A stretch of 8,726 bases of DNA, from positions 1-8,726 of the forward strand of contig JAAWLS010000078.1 in NCBI GenBank assembly GCA_022798035.1, given 5' to 3'. A model generated the notes under the pieces. That model did not search any database and was not told the origin of the DNA. It saw only the letters and a program-made list of their open reading frames with translations. Of this stretch, positions 1 through 6,898 are shown piece by piece. Every line of letters begins with the position of its first letter. The stretch's first letter is position 1. Source of the stretch: Lachnospiraceae bacterium. GTDB taxonomy: Bacteria; Bacillota; Clostridia; Lachnospirales; Lachnospiraceae. The position numbers and the translations under genes were made by a program.

Positions 1-1122
1 TTTTACCGCATTATCCACCAGATTATAGAGCAGCGACTTAAATAATTCCCGGTCCACCAGTAGAGTTCCCGATTCCGCTTCGCAGATAAAATGCATATTC
101 TTTCTGTCCACAATCACTTTCAGAGAAGTTCCGATTTCCCGAAATAATTTTTCCATATCTTCCTGCTGCCAATCCAGATTTGTCTCTCCCACCGTAATCA
201 ATTCCATCAATTTTCCGGATAACGTCCGCATCCTGGCAGCCTCTGACTTGATGATTCCTGCATACTCAATTCTGCTTTCTTCTGTAATCTCTTTTTGTAT
301 CTGCAGCAAATCGGAGAATCCCAAAATGGATGTGAGAGGCGTCTTCATCTCATGAGAAAGGTTGTCAATGAAGTGTTTCCTGTCCTCTGCCACATCTTTT
401 AAGGCCTTTATGTTCGTCTCCACGGCCTCTGCCATGCGGTTCATATTGTGGGCAAGTTCAGAGAGTTCATCATTTCCTTTTTCCTCAATGCGCTTTTCAT
501 AGCTCCCCTGGGCAATGGCCCTGGTTCCCTCATTGATTCTTTTCAGAGGATTCAAAAGCATTTTCACCACAACCAGAAGAATCAGCGCAATCACCATAGC
601 GCACGCCATACTGATAATCTGTATCTGCCACAGCATATTTTCATGAATTTCCATCACATCCGAAATGTCGCTTACAGTAATCACGTAATATGTTTTTCCT
701 TCCATGCTCTCTGCGGAGGCTGTATACAGATGATTTCCTTCCACCTGCATGTAGCTCTTTCCAGTTTCCTGCACTGCATCCAAAAGTCCTCTCGGCAGTT
801 CCGTCTCTTTGTTTGCATACACCCGCTCCCCCTGCCCGTTATAAAACATAATTCCGCTGCCTTCTCCATCTTTTTCAAAGGTGCGTTTCATATGTTTTTT
901 TAAATCTTTTTCTTCCAGCACAATGACGTTTGTCTTCAGACGCTCCGTAATCATCATGCTCTTAAAGCTGGTAACCAGAAAAGTATGTTCACCGTATACG
1001 CTCTGCTTTTTCTGATTCAGAGAAAAAGAATAACTATTTTGCAACAGCAAAATACTGGTCATGCTCACTGCCAGCATCACCAGTATCAATGTATATAAAA
1101 ATATTTTCTGCCAAAGTTTCAT
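1..1122 (-). CDS. Sensor histidine kinase, C-terminus cut by window edge
   Basis: Membrane sensor kinase that would autophosphorylate on His and pass the phosphate to the regulator encoded just upstream. The frame is open from ATG at 1122 to base 1 (374 codons, no stop). I translated it by hand: TM1 about residues 7-28, an extracytoplasmic sensor region about 29-165, TM2 about 166-188, HAMP about 189-240, then a HisKA dimerisation helix with FIDNLSHEMKTPLTSILGF, phospho-acceptor His257. The window ends in the N-box of the ATPase domain (LLYNLVDNAVK, residues 364-374), so the G-boxes, roughly 100 residues, lie outside. The start codon overlaps the regulator's stop as ATGA, and AAAGGAG lies 8 nt upstream inside the regulator gene, indicating translational coupling. 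The ligand cannot be told from the sequence; the sensor region matches no domain I recognise. Kinase identity is near certain. Confidence 0.95.
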   Translation of the reverse strand, partial: MKLWQKIFLYTLILVMLAVSMTSILLLQNSYSFSLNQKKQSVYGEHTFLVTSFKSMMITERLKTNVIVLEEKDLKKHMKRTFEKDGEGSGIMFYNGQGERVYANKETELPRGLLDAVQETGKSYMQVEGNHLYTASAESMEGKTYYVITVSDISDVMEIHENMLWQIQIISMACAMVIALILLVVVKMLLNPLKRINEGTRAIAQGSYEKRIEEKGNDELSELAHNMNRMAEAVETNIKALKDVAEDRKHFIDNLSHEMKTPLTSILGFSDLLQIQKEITEESRIEYAGIIKSEAARMRTLSGKLMELITVGETNLDWQQEDMEKLFREIGTSLKVIVDRKNMHFICEAESGTLLVDRELFKSLLYNLVDNAVK

Positions 1123-1790
1123 TCCATCTGCTCCTTTGCACTTTCCAGACGGTAACCAAGCTTCGGAATCGTCACCAGCTTGTCTTTCAGGTTCAGTTTC
1201 TTGCGCAGCTGCTGAATGTGAATGTCAATGGTTCTTGTCTCACCTTCATATTCAAATCCCCAGACGGCAGACAGCAGGCGGTCCCGGGAAACCGCCACGT
1301 CCTTATGCTGGATAAAGAATACCAGCACTTCAAATTCTTTTGGCGTCAGATAGACCTCTTCTCCCTTGTATTTGCAGGTATGTTCTTCCACGTTCACCGA
1401 TATGCCGCCGTAAGAATAGGTATTTTCCGTCCGTTTCACCCGGCGCAGAATCACCTCAATCCGCGCCAGCAGTTCCATGGCCTCAAAAGGTTTCACGATA
1501 TAATCCTCTGCACCCAGCCGCAGTCCCCGCACTTTGTCCGTCAGCTCCTGCTTCGCAGTGATAAAAATGACCGGTGCATCCGTATTGGTGCGTTTCTTTA
1601 TAATCTCAAACCCGCTCATATCCGGCAGCATCACGTCCAGCAGAATCAAATCGTAAGTTTCATGTTCAATTTTCTCAAAAGCCTCGGCTCCGTTGCCGCA
1701 TACAATTCCCTCGTACCCGCCGATGGCTACCGTTGCCTCTATCAACTTTGCGATATTCGCGTCGTCCTCCACAATCAAAATCTTTATCAT
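1119..1790 (-). CDS. OmpR/PhoB-family response regulator
   Basis: DNA-binding response regulator of 223 aa, the usual length for the family. The N-terminal receiver domain (about residues 1-118) shows the acidic pair Asp9/Asp10, the phospho-acceptor Asp52 in LILLDVMLPDMSG, Thr78 and Lys100 in the YIVKPF motif. The C-terminal winged helix (about 125-218) has the typical YLTPKEFEVLVFF, RTIDIHIQQLRKKL and IPKLGYRL segments. Start at 1790 is supported by GGGAG 5 nt upstream and by the standard MIKILIVEDD opening. It lies 37 nt downstream of the VanZ-like gene and overlaps the kinase start by 4 nt, so it forms one transcription unit with both. Targets are unknown; the divergent intergenic region at 2344-2545 is an obvious candidate but this is inference. 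Confidence 0.96.
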   Translation of the reverse strand: MIKILIVEDDANIAKLIEATVAIGGYEGIVCGNGAEAFEKIEHETYDLILLDVMLPDMSGFEIIKKRTNTDAPVIFITAKQELTDKVRGLRLGAEDYIVKPFEAMELLARIEVILRRVKRTENTYSYGGISVNVEEHTCKYKGEEVYLTPKEFEVLVFFIQHKDVAVSRDRLLSAVWGFEYEGETRTIDIHIQQLRKKLNLKDKLVTIPKLGYRLESAKEQME

Positions 1791-1827
1791 GCCGTCTCCC
1801 GCCTTTTTCTTCCTGGTTGTCAGTATA

Positions 1828-2343
1828 TCAAATTTTTTTCAAAAAGTATGCAGGAAAATGTAAGAAAATTATAAACAATATGCCCGCCAATGCCCCAATT
1901 CCGTCAATACACACGTCCGATATTCTGCCTGCTCTTCCCGGTACAAATAACTGATGAATTTCATCTGTGGCCGCATAGCACACCGTCAGTCCCCATGCCA
2001 GGAACATTATTTTTCTCCTGCGTCTCTTTGTCTCAGAGGATAGATTTTTTTGAAAAAAGGACACTTCTTTAGAACATTCCATAAAATAAAGCAGAAATAA
2101 AACAGACAGCACTGCATATTCGCTCATATGGGCCCCTTTACGCACTGCAAACTGCATGCGTTCCGCCTGGGCCGTCAACTCCTGCTCTGTCTTTTTCTGT
2201 TTCCACACCCGATTCTGCCATTCTGCAATTCGGTAAGCAGTAGACTGGCTGACCTTAGAAGATTTTACCGCGCTCTGAGCTGAAAAAAGAAAAATCACCG
2301 CCATCCACAGAACAATTAAAATTCCAATCACGCGCTTTTTCAT
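1828..2343 (-). CDS. VanZ-family integral membrane protein
   Basis: Small membrane protein of 171 aa with the VanZ-like pattern: TM1 about residues 4-21 followed by FSAQS, then RKGAHMSEYAVL (68-79) leading TM2, a basic loop with RRRRK at 107-111, TM3 about 112-125, the signature DEIHQLFVPGRAGRISD (127-143) and Asp147, then TM4 about 149-166. Start at 2343 is fixed by AGGAGG with a 7-nt spacer. VanZ of Tn1546 gives low-level teicoplanin resistance, but the family is broad and the biochemical role of most members is unknown, so resistance should not be assumed. It is the first gene of the probable VanZ-like > regulator > kinase operon, which hints at an envelope-related role. It could also be a housekeeping paralogue that merely neighbours the two-component system. 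Confidence 0.9.
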   Translation of the reverse strand: MKKRVIGILIVLWMAVIFLFSAQSAVKSSKVSQSTAYRIAEWQNRVWKQKKTEQELTAQAERMQFAVRKGAHMSEYAVLSVLFLLYFMECSKEVSFFQKNLSSETKRRRRKIMFLAWGLTVCYAATDEIHQLFVPGRAGRISDVCIDGIGALAGILFIIFLHFPAYFLKKI

Positions 2344-2350
2344 ACAGGTT

Positions 2351-2356
2351 CCTCCT
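2351..2356 (-). promoter_or_regulatory. Shine-Dalgarno of the VanZ-like gene
   Basis: Perfect AGGAGG on the minus strand, 7 nt before ATG at 2343. It decides the start codon of the VanZ-family gene. Confidence 0.85.
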
Positions 2357-2373
2357 TTTTAACTTCCACTGTT

Positions 2374-2400
2374 ATCTTACTGTATCATAAAGTTTGACAA
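2374..2400 (-). promoter_or_regulatory. Weak candidate promoter for the VanZ-like/two-component operon
   Basis: On the minus strand TTGTCA (2400-2395) lies 15 nt from TAAGAT (2379-2374). Each box is imperfect and the spacer is short; TATGAT at 2389-2384 is an alternative -10 without a good -35. The TTGTCA overlaps the -35 box of the plus-strand promoter by five bases, so divergent polymerases could compete. A promoter must lie in this region because the operon begins at 2343, but which boxes are used is uncertain. Confidence 0.3.
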
Positions 2401-2422
2401 TCTGCAAAAAATATGGCATAAT
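2394..2422 (+). promoter_or_regulatory. Strong sigma-A type promoter ahead of the MATE leader
   Basis: Perfect -35 TTGACA (2394-2399), a 17-nt spacer, and -10 CATAAT (2417-2422; five of six consensus bases). The bases TGG immediately before CATAAT supply an extended -10 (TGn) element. Transcription should start near 2429, more than 110 nt upstream of the MATE start codon, which leaves a leader containing a terminator hairpin. Confidence 0.8.
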
Positions 2423-2428
2423 ACTCTC

Positions 2429-2545
2429 ACAAAACCTTAACCGGAGTGGATTTTTTAAGAGAAATCTTTTTTCGCCACACAATTACATTTCGTAATTGTG
2501 TGGCTTTTTTTGTGAGAAACAGGTAATCAGAAAAGGAGAATATTT
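2429..2545 (+). promoter_or_regulatory. Putative attenuation leader (5' UTR) of the MATE gene
   Basis: The predicted transcript from the 2394-2422 promoter runs about 117 nt before the MATE ATG and includes an intrinsic terminator at 2474-2511. The genes to the left are transcribed away from this point, so the terminator cannot be ending an upstream plus-strand gene. The simplest reading is premature termination of the MATE mRNA, relieved under inducing conditions, or a short stand-alone RNA of about 80 nt. The only competing pairings I can see are weak: GTGG 2446-2449 with CCAC 2475-2478, and GATTT 2449-2453 with AAATC 2462-2466. I could not match the leader to any riboswitch class from memory. 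Confidence 0.5.
2474..2511 (+). terminator. Rho-independent terminator inside the MATE leader
   Basis: Perfect 13-bp inverted repeat: GCCACACAATTAC (2474-2486), loop ATTTC (2487-2491), GTAATTGTGTGGC (2492-2504), followed directly by seven T (2505-2511). The T-run is on the plus-strand side only; the minus-strand reading has no matching T-run after the stem. It therefore acts on plus-strand transcripts, upstream of the MATE start at 2546. Confidence 0.88.
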
Positions 2546-3907
2546 ATGGAACAGACATTTATGAAAGAGAAAAAAATACTGCCGCTGGTGATTTCCATGT
2601 CGCTCCCTATGGTGATTTCCATGGCAGTCAATTCCCTCTATAATATTGTAGACAGTTATTTTGTGGCAAAACTGAGTGAGGAAGCCATGACTGCCCTGGC
2701 TTTAGTCTATCCCGTCCAGAATCTCATTAATGCCATTGCCATCGGGTTTGCCATCGGCATCAATGCATGCGCCGCTTTCTATCTGGGCGCAGACCAGCGG
2801 GAAAATGCCGATAAAGCAGCCACGCAGGGACTGCTTCTCAACTTTCTGCATGGGGCCGTTTTAAGCGTTCTGTGTATCGCCGGAATGCCTGCTTTTTTGA
2901 GGATGTTTTCTTCCGACGAGACTACCATCCGCCTGGCGCTGACTTACTCTAACCGTGCATTTCTCTTTGCTGTGTTTATCACAACGGGAATCTCTTTTGA
3001 GAAAATTTTTCAATCTGTGGGAAGAATGAAGGTGTCCATGTTCAGCATGATATGCGGATTTCTCACCAATATCATTTTGGACCCGCTTATGATTTTCGGC
3101 GTGGGATTTTTCCCTGCCCTGGGCATCGCGGGGGCTGCTTACGCCACCGGAATCGGACAATGCATCTCTCTGATTGTTTACCTGCTGTTCTATTTTTTCC
3201 GGCCGATTCCAGTGAAAATTAAGCGCAGTGCTATTCCCTTTGACAAAGAAGTGATTGGCAGAATGTATTCCATCGGTATTTCAGCCACACTGACTATGGC
3301 CCTTCCTTCTCTGTTGATTTCCGTGCTGAATTTTATTTTATCAGGTTTCTCAGGGATTTATGTGCTTGTGCTGGGCGTCTACTACAAACTGCAGACTTTT
3401 ATCTATCTGACTGCCAATGGCATTATCCAGGGCATCCGGCCTCTGATGGGGTATAACTACGGAGCCGGAGAACAGGAACGCGTCCGGGAAATTTACCGCA
3501 CCTCGCTGAAACTGATTATGGGGGTTATGCTGATTGGAACTATACTCTCCTGGACAATACCGGAGCATTTAATCGGCTTATTCACGCCCAATCCAAAGAC
3601 CATACAGATTGGCGTCACTGCCCTTCACATTATCAGTCTTGGCTTTATTGTGTCAGCTGTCTCTGTCACAAGTTCCGGCGCACTGGAAGGGCTTGGAAAA
3701 GGAATTCCGGCTCTTGTCATTTCTCTGCTCCGCTACATTATCATTATCATACCTGCCGCATTTTTGTTCTCCCGGTTTGCCGGGGCAGACGGCGTATGGT
3801 ATGCTTTCTGTTTTTCGGAATTTGCCACTGCCGTATGCTCTCTGTTCATTTACCGGAAGGCAGCAGATTCCGGCAGCCAGAAAGATACAAAACTGGAAGT
3901 GGAATAG
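2546..3907 (+). CDS. MATE-family multidrug/metabolite efflux transporter
   Basis: Cytoplasmic-membrane antiporter of 453 aa, the normal MATE length (about 450 aa, 12 helices in two six-helix bundles), closest in style to the MepA-like branch. MATE proteins expel cationic drugs or metabolites in exchange for Na+ or H+. Visible signatures: NSLYNIVDSYFVAKLSEEAM (29-48) in the first helix region, GFAIGINACAAFYLGA (67-82), LDPLMIFGVGF with GIAGAAYATGIGQ (179-205) at the end of the N-terminal bundle, and GIIQGIRPLMGYNYGAGEQERV (292-313) in the C-terminal bundle. Start chosen at 2546 because AAAGGAG at 2532-2538 leaves a 7-nt spacer; a second ATG five codons in is less well placed. Expression is probably governed by the leader terminator upstream. 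Substrate cannot be predicted. Confidence 0.95.
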   Translation: MEQTFMKEKKILPLVISMSLPMVISMAVNSLYNIVDSYFVAKLSEEAMTALALVYPVQNLINAIAIGFAIGINACAAFYLGADQRENADKAATQGLLLNFLHGAVLSVLCIAGMPAFLRMFSSDETTIRLALTYSNRAFLFAVFITTGISFEKIFQSVGRMKVSMFSMICGFLTNIILDPLMIFGVGFFPALGIAGAAYATGIGQCISLIVYLLFYFFRPIPVKIKRSAIPFDKEVIGRMYSIGISATLTMALPSLLISVLNFILSGFSGIYVLVLGVYYKLQTFIYLTANGIIQGIRPLMGYNYGAGEQERVREIYRTSLKLIMGVMLIGTILSWTIPEHLIGLFTPNPKTIQIGVTALHIISLGFIVSAVSVTSSGALEGLGKGIPALVISLLRYIIIIIPAAFLFSRFAGADGVWYAFCFSEFATAVCSLFIYRKAADSGSQKDTKLEVE

Positions 3908-3960
3908 GGTAAAAAGGAGCTGTAGAAGGACATGACGTCATATTTTCTCAACAGTCAAAA

Positions 3961-4007
3961 GGTCCTGCCTCTCATCTCCGGCTATCGGCAGAAACCAGAA
4001 GTTTTTT
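3961..4007. terminator. Candidate bidirectional terminator between MATE gene and gatB
   Basis: An imperfect stem (GGT 3961-3963 with ACC 3994-3996, and CTGCC 3965-3969 with GGCAG 3987-3991) encloses a 17-nt loop. On the plus strand a run of six T follows at 4002-4007, slightly distant; on the minus strand the stem is followed by TTTTGACTGTT. The position in the gap between convergent genes suits a shared terminator, but the stem is modest, so confidence is moderate to low. Confidence 0.4.
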
Positions 4008-4008
4008 A

Positions 4009-5448
4009 TCATGTTTGACTCAGCAGTTCTTTCAAGATTTTGTTTACCATTCCCGGATTGGCTTTTCCTTTCATGGCTTTCATCGTCTGACCTACCAAAA
4101 ATCCTATGGCTTTCTCTTTGCCATTCCGGTAATCAGACACAGACTTAGGATTGCTTTTTATCACCTGGGCGGCTGCGTTTCTCAACTCTCCTTCATCGTT
4201 GACAACATTTAACCCATGTTCTTTTACATAACTGCCCGGCTCAATATCTTCCTCAAATATTTTTTCAAATACTTCCTTCGCCACCGTGTTGCTGAGGCTT
4301 CCATCCTCTGTAAGGGCTATCAGTTCTGCCAGATGTCTGGGAGAAAATCTGAGTTCTTCTGCATCCATCTCTTTTTCTTTCATCAGACGCATGGTCTCTC
4401 CCATCAGCCAGTTGCTGACCTTTTTCGGCTTTTTACAGAGTTCTGCCGTCTCCTCAAAAATATCCGCCAGATGTTTGGAGGCTGTGATAATCTCAGCGTC
4501 ATATTGGGGAAGTCCATACTCCCTCTGATACCTTTCCATTTTCTCCGGCTGAAGCTCCGGCTGAGCTGCCTTTATTCTGGCAATCCATTCATCACTGATT
4601 TCCACGGGTACCAAATCCGGCTCTGGAAAATACCGGTAATCCTGCGCATCCTCTTTGCTTCGCATAGCGTAAGAATACTCTTTGACATCATCCCATCTTC
4701 TGGTCTCCTGGATTACTTCTTTCCCTTCTTCCAGCAAATCAATCTGGCGGTTTTTCTCTGCCTCTATGGCCCGGGTAATGGCTTTAAAAGAATTCAGGTT
4801 TTTCATCTCTGTCCGGGTTCCCATCTGTTCCGTCCCTGCCTCCCGCACAGACAAATTGACGTCCGCCCGCATGGAGCCCTCATTTAATTTACAGTCGGAT
4901 GCTCCCAGATACTGAATCATCATCCGCAGTTTTTCCAGATAGGCAATGACTTCCTCGGCAGAACGCATGTCAGGCTCCGAGACAATCTCAATCAACGGCA
5001 CGCCGGAACGGTTGTAATCCACAAAAGAACAATCTTCCCATTCATCGTGTATCAGTTTTCCAGCGTCCTCTTCCATATGAATCTCATGGATTCCCACCGT
5101 TTTTTTCCCGGAGGAAGTCTCAATCTCCACCTTTCCATCCCGGCAGATGGGAAGATACAGCTGGGAAATCTGATAGTTCTGCGGATTGTCCGGATAAAAA
5201 TAATTCTTTCTGTCAAACTTGCAATATCGGGTGATGGAGCAGCCCGCGGCAAGGCCCACTGCCATGGCATACTCCACCACCTGCTTATTTAGAACAGGCA
5301 GGGAGCCGGGCATTCCAGTACACACAGGACATGTGTGGGTGTTGGGTTCACCTCCAAAGGCCGTGGAACAGCCGCAGAAAATTTTCGTTTTTGTGGCAAG
5401 CTCCACATGAACCTCCAGCCCGATTACCATCTCATACTCTTTCCTCAT
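4009..5448 (-). CDS. gatB: Asp-tRNA(Asn)/Glu-tRNA(Gln) amidotransferase subunit B
   Basis: GatB binds the mischarged tRNA, phosphorylates the Asp or Glu side chain with ATP, and exchanges it for ammonia supplied by GatA. From ATG 5448 the protein is 479 aa, the normal GatB length. Visible: VIGLEVHVEL with Glu12 and His14, a cysteine set FCGC and TCPVC (Cys25, 27, 40, 43) that would bind zinc, KFDRKNYFYPDNPQNYQISQ (77-96), HMEEDAGKLIHD with Glu127, DYNRSGVPLIEIVSEPD (144-160), and a C-terminal YqeY-like tail. Glu12, His14 and Glu127 correspond to kinase-site residues known in S. aureus GatB. The frame is open upstream to 5526, but those 26 residues overlap gatA, match nothing in the family and are excluded: AGGAGG lies 7 nt before ATG 5448. 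The gene overlaps gatA by 17 nt, so translation is probably coupled. Confidence 0.97.
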   Translation of the reverse strand: MRKEYEMVIGLEVHVELATKTKIFCGCSTAFGGEPNTHTCPVCTGMPGSLPVLNKQVVEYAMAVGLAAGCSITRYCKFDRKNYFYPDNPQNYQISQLYLPICRDGKVEIETSSGKKTVGIHEIHMEEDAGKLIHDEWEDCSFVDYNRSGVPLIEIVSEPDMRSAEEVIAYLEKLRMMIQYLGASDCKLNEGSMRADVNLSVREAGTEQMGTRTEMKNLNSFKAITRAIEAEKNRQIDLLEEGKEVIQETRRWDDVKEYSYAMRSKEDAQDYRYFPEPDLVPVEISDEWIARIKAAQPELQPEKMERYQREYGLPQYDAEIITASKHLADIFEETAELCKKPKKVSNWLMGETMRLMKEKEMDAEELRFSPRHLAELIALTEDGSLSNTVAKEVFEKIFEEDIEPGSYVKEHGLNVVNDEGELRNAAAQVIKSNPKSVSDYRNGKEKAIGFLVGQTMKAMKGKANPGMVNKILKELLSQT

Positions 5449-6898
5449 ATGGGCTCCTCCTCTCTCTGGTCTGCTCAAACGCATAGGCTGTCTGAATAAT
5501 TTTTTTCTCCTGGAAACAGTCCCCAATCAGCTGCAGTCCAATAGGCAGACCCTTGGAATCCAGGCCGCAGGGCAATGTTATTCCCGGGAGGCCCGCCAGG
5601 TTTACGGCCACGGTGTAGATGTCGCCCAGATACATTTTCAGCGGCTCTTTCAGGCTGCTGCCGATTTTGGGCGCAGTGGTGGGAGCCGCCGGCCCTAAGA
5701 TTACATCGTACCTGGCAAAAGCCTTGTCAAATTCCTGCTTAATCAGAGCTTTTGTGCGCAGCGCTTTCAAATAATAGGCGTCGTAATAGCCAGAACTCAG
5801 TACAAAGGAGCCCAGCATAATCCGTCGTTTTACTTCCGGACCGAATCCCTGGGAGCGGCTCTTTTTGTACATATCATGAAGTCCTTCATATTCTCCTGCA
5901 CGGTAGCCATATTTGACCCCGTCAAAACGGGCCAGATTGGAGCTGGCTTCTGCACAGGCAATTACATAATAGGCAGGAATTGCATATTCCACCAAAGCCA
6001 AATCAAACATTTCCACCTCTGCTCCCTTTTCCTCCAGCGTCTTAGCTGCCGCGAGAACAGCTGTTTTTACCTCTTCCTCCAATCCGTCTCCCAGGTAATC
6101 TTTGGGGATTCCGATTCTCATGCCTTTTACATCATCTTTCAATGCAGACATGAAATCTCTGTCCTTCCGTTTCAGCGAAGTGGAATCCTTCTTGTCATAA
6201 GAGGTGATTTCCTCTAAAATTGCAGCGCAGTCTGTCACGTCTTTCGCCACTGGCCCAATCTGGTCCAGGGAGGAACCGTAGGCAATCAATCCGTATCTTG
6301 ACACCGTCCCATAAGTGGGCTTTAATCCTGTCACACCGCAGAAAGCGCTGGGCTGGCGAATGGAGCCTCCTGTGTCTGAGCCGAGTGCATAAAAGCATTC
6401 TTCAGCCGCCACCGCTGCGCAGCTTCCGCCGGAAGAACCGCCAGGCACATGCTCTAGGTTCCATGGATTTCTGGTGGCACCCCAGGCGGAAGTTTCCGTA
6501 GTACTCCCCATGGCAAACTCATCCATATTCGTTTTACCCAAAATCACTGCGCCTGCGTTTTCCAAATTTCTCACCGCCTCTGCCGTGTATGTGGGAATAA
6601 AATTTTCAAGAATTTTAGAGCTGCAGGTGGTCCGTATGCCTGCCGTACACATATTGTCTTTGACTGCCATGGGAACTCCGGCCAAAATGCCTGTCAATTC
6701 TCCTTTGTCTATTCTCTGCTGGATTTTCCGGGCCTGTTCAAGCGCCGCTTCTTCCTCTATGCTCACATAGCTGCCAACGTGCTTTTCCACATTTTCAATC
6801 TGCAAAAGCGCTGCCTGAACTGCCTCTGAAACACTGATTTCCCGTTCTTTTATTTTTTTCCCAAGCTGCACTGCCGTCAGCTGTCTCATCTCTCTCAT
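5432..6898 (-). CDS. gatA: Asp-tRNA(Asn)/Glu-tRNA(Gln) amidotransferase subunit A
   Basis: Amidase-signature glutaminase that releases ammonia from glutamine for GatB. 488 aa, normal length. The Ser-cisSer-Lys catalytic triad is intact: Lys80 in GVPMAVKDN, Ser155 in PGGSSGGS, and Ser179 in GSDTGGSIRQP, each one position after the S. aureus GatA residues Lys79, Ser154 and Ser178. Other family segments include GKTNMDEFAMGSTTE (121-135), FCGVTGLKPTYGTVSRYGL, and GLPGITLPCGLD near the C-terminus. Start at 6898 is the first in-frame ATG after AGGAGG (6917-6912), but the spacer is 13 nt, longer than the 7 nt seen for its neighbours. Only gatA in this cluster is separated from its upstream gene by a real gap (113 nt), which holds the duplicated gatC tail. 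It overlaps gatB by 17 nt. Confidence 0.97.
   Translation of the reverse strand: MREMRQLTAVQLGKKIKEREISVSEAVQAALLQIENVEKHVGSYVSIEEEAALEQARKIQQRIDKGELTGILAGVPMAVKDNMCTAGIRTTCSSKILENFIPTYTAEAVRNLENAGAVILGKTNMDEFAMGSTTETSAWGATRNPWNLEHVPGGSSGGSCAAVAAEECFYALGSDTGGSIRQPSAFCGVTGLKPTYGTVSRYGLIAYGSSLDQIGPVAKDVTDCAAILEEITSYDKKDSTSLKRKDRDFMSALKDDVKGMRIGIPKDYLGDGLEEEVKTAVLAAAKTLEEKGAEVEMFDLALVEYAIPAYYVIACAEASSNLARFDGVKYGYRAGEYEGLHDMYKKSRSQGFGPEVKRRIMLGSFVLSSGYYDAYYLKALRTKALIKQEFDKAFARYDVILGPAAPTTAPKIGSSLKEPLKMYLGDIYTVAVNLAGLPGITLPCGLDSKGLPIGLQLIGDCFQEKKIIQTAYAFEQTRERRSPYEERV
5456..5461 (-). promoter_or_regulatory. Shine-Dalgarno of gatB, inside gatA
   Basis: AGGAGG on the minus strand, embedded in the last codons of gatA (RERRS segment), 7 nt before ATG 5448. 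It decides the 479-aa start over the longer open frame beginning at 5526. Confidence 0.85.

Noticed and set aside
448..903. 151-codon plus-strand open frame
   Set aside because: Antisense to the histidine kinase frame, which reads open over all 1122 bases with TM, HAMP and HisKA features.
1089..1874. 261-codon plus-strand open frame opposite the response regulator
   Set aside because: Entirely antisense to a textbook OmpR-family regulator; its translation has no recognisable domain and no Shine-Dalgarno support.
2446..2526. GTG-initiated 26-codon leader-peptide frame across the MATE leader hairpin
   Set aside because: The only GGAG is directly adjacent to or overlapping the GTG, leaving no usable spacer, and the codons show no regulatory run of one amino acid. 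The open frame is likely chance, though a ribosome-mediated mechanism is not fully excluded.
3932..3941. Palindrome ATGACGTCAT as a possible operator
   Set aside because: A single 10-bp palindrome in a convergent gap, away from any promoter; expected by chance often enough that I assign no function.
4216..4887. 223-codon plus-strand open frame opposite gatB
   Set aside because: Antisense shadow of gatB, with no family features.
5449..5526. 26-residue N-terminal extension of GatB
   Set aside because: Lies inside gatA, is not GatB-like, and AGGAGG 7 nt before ATG 5448 gives the standard 479-aa protein.
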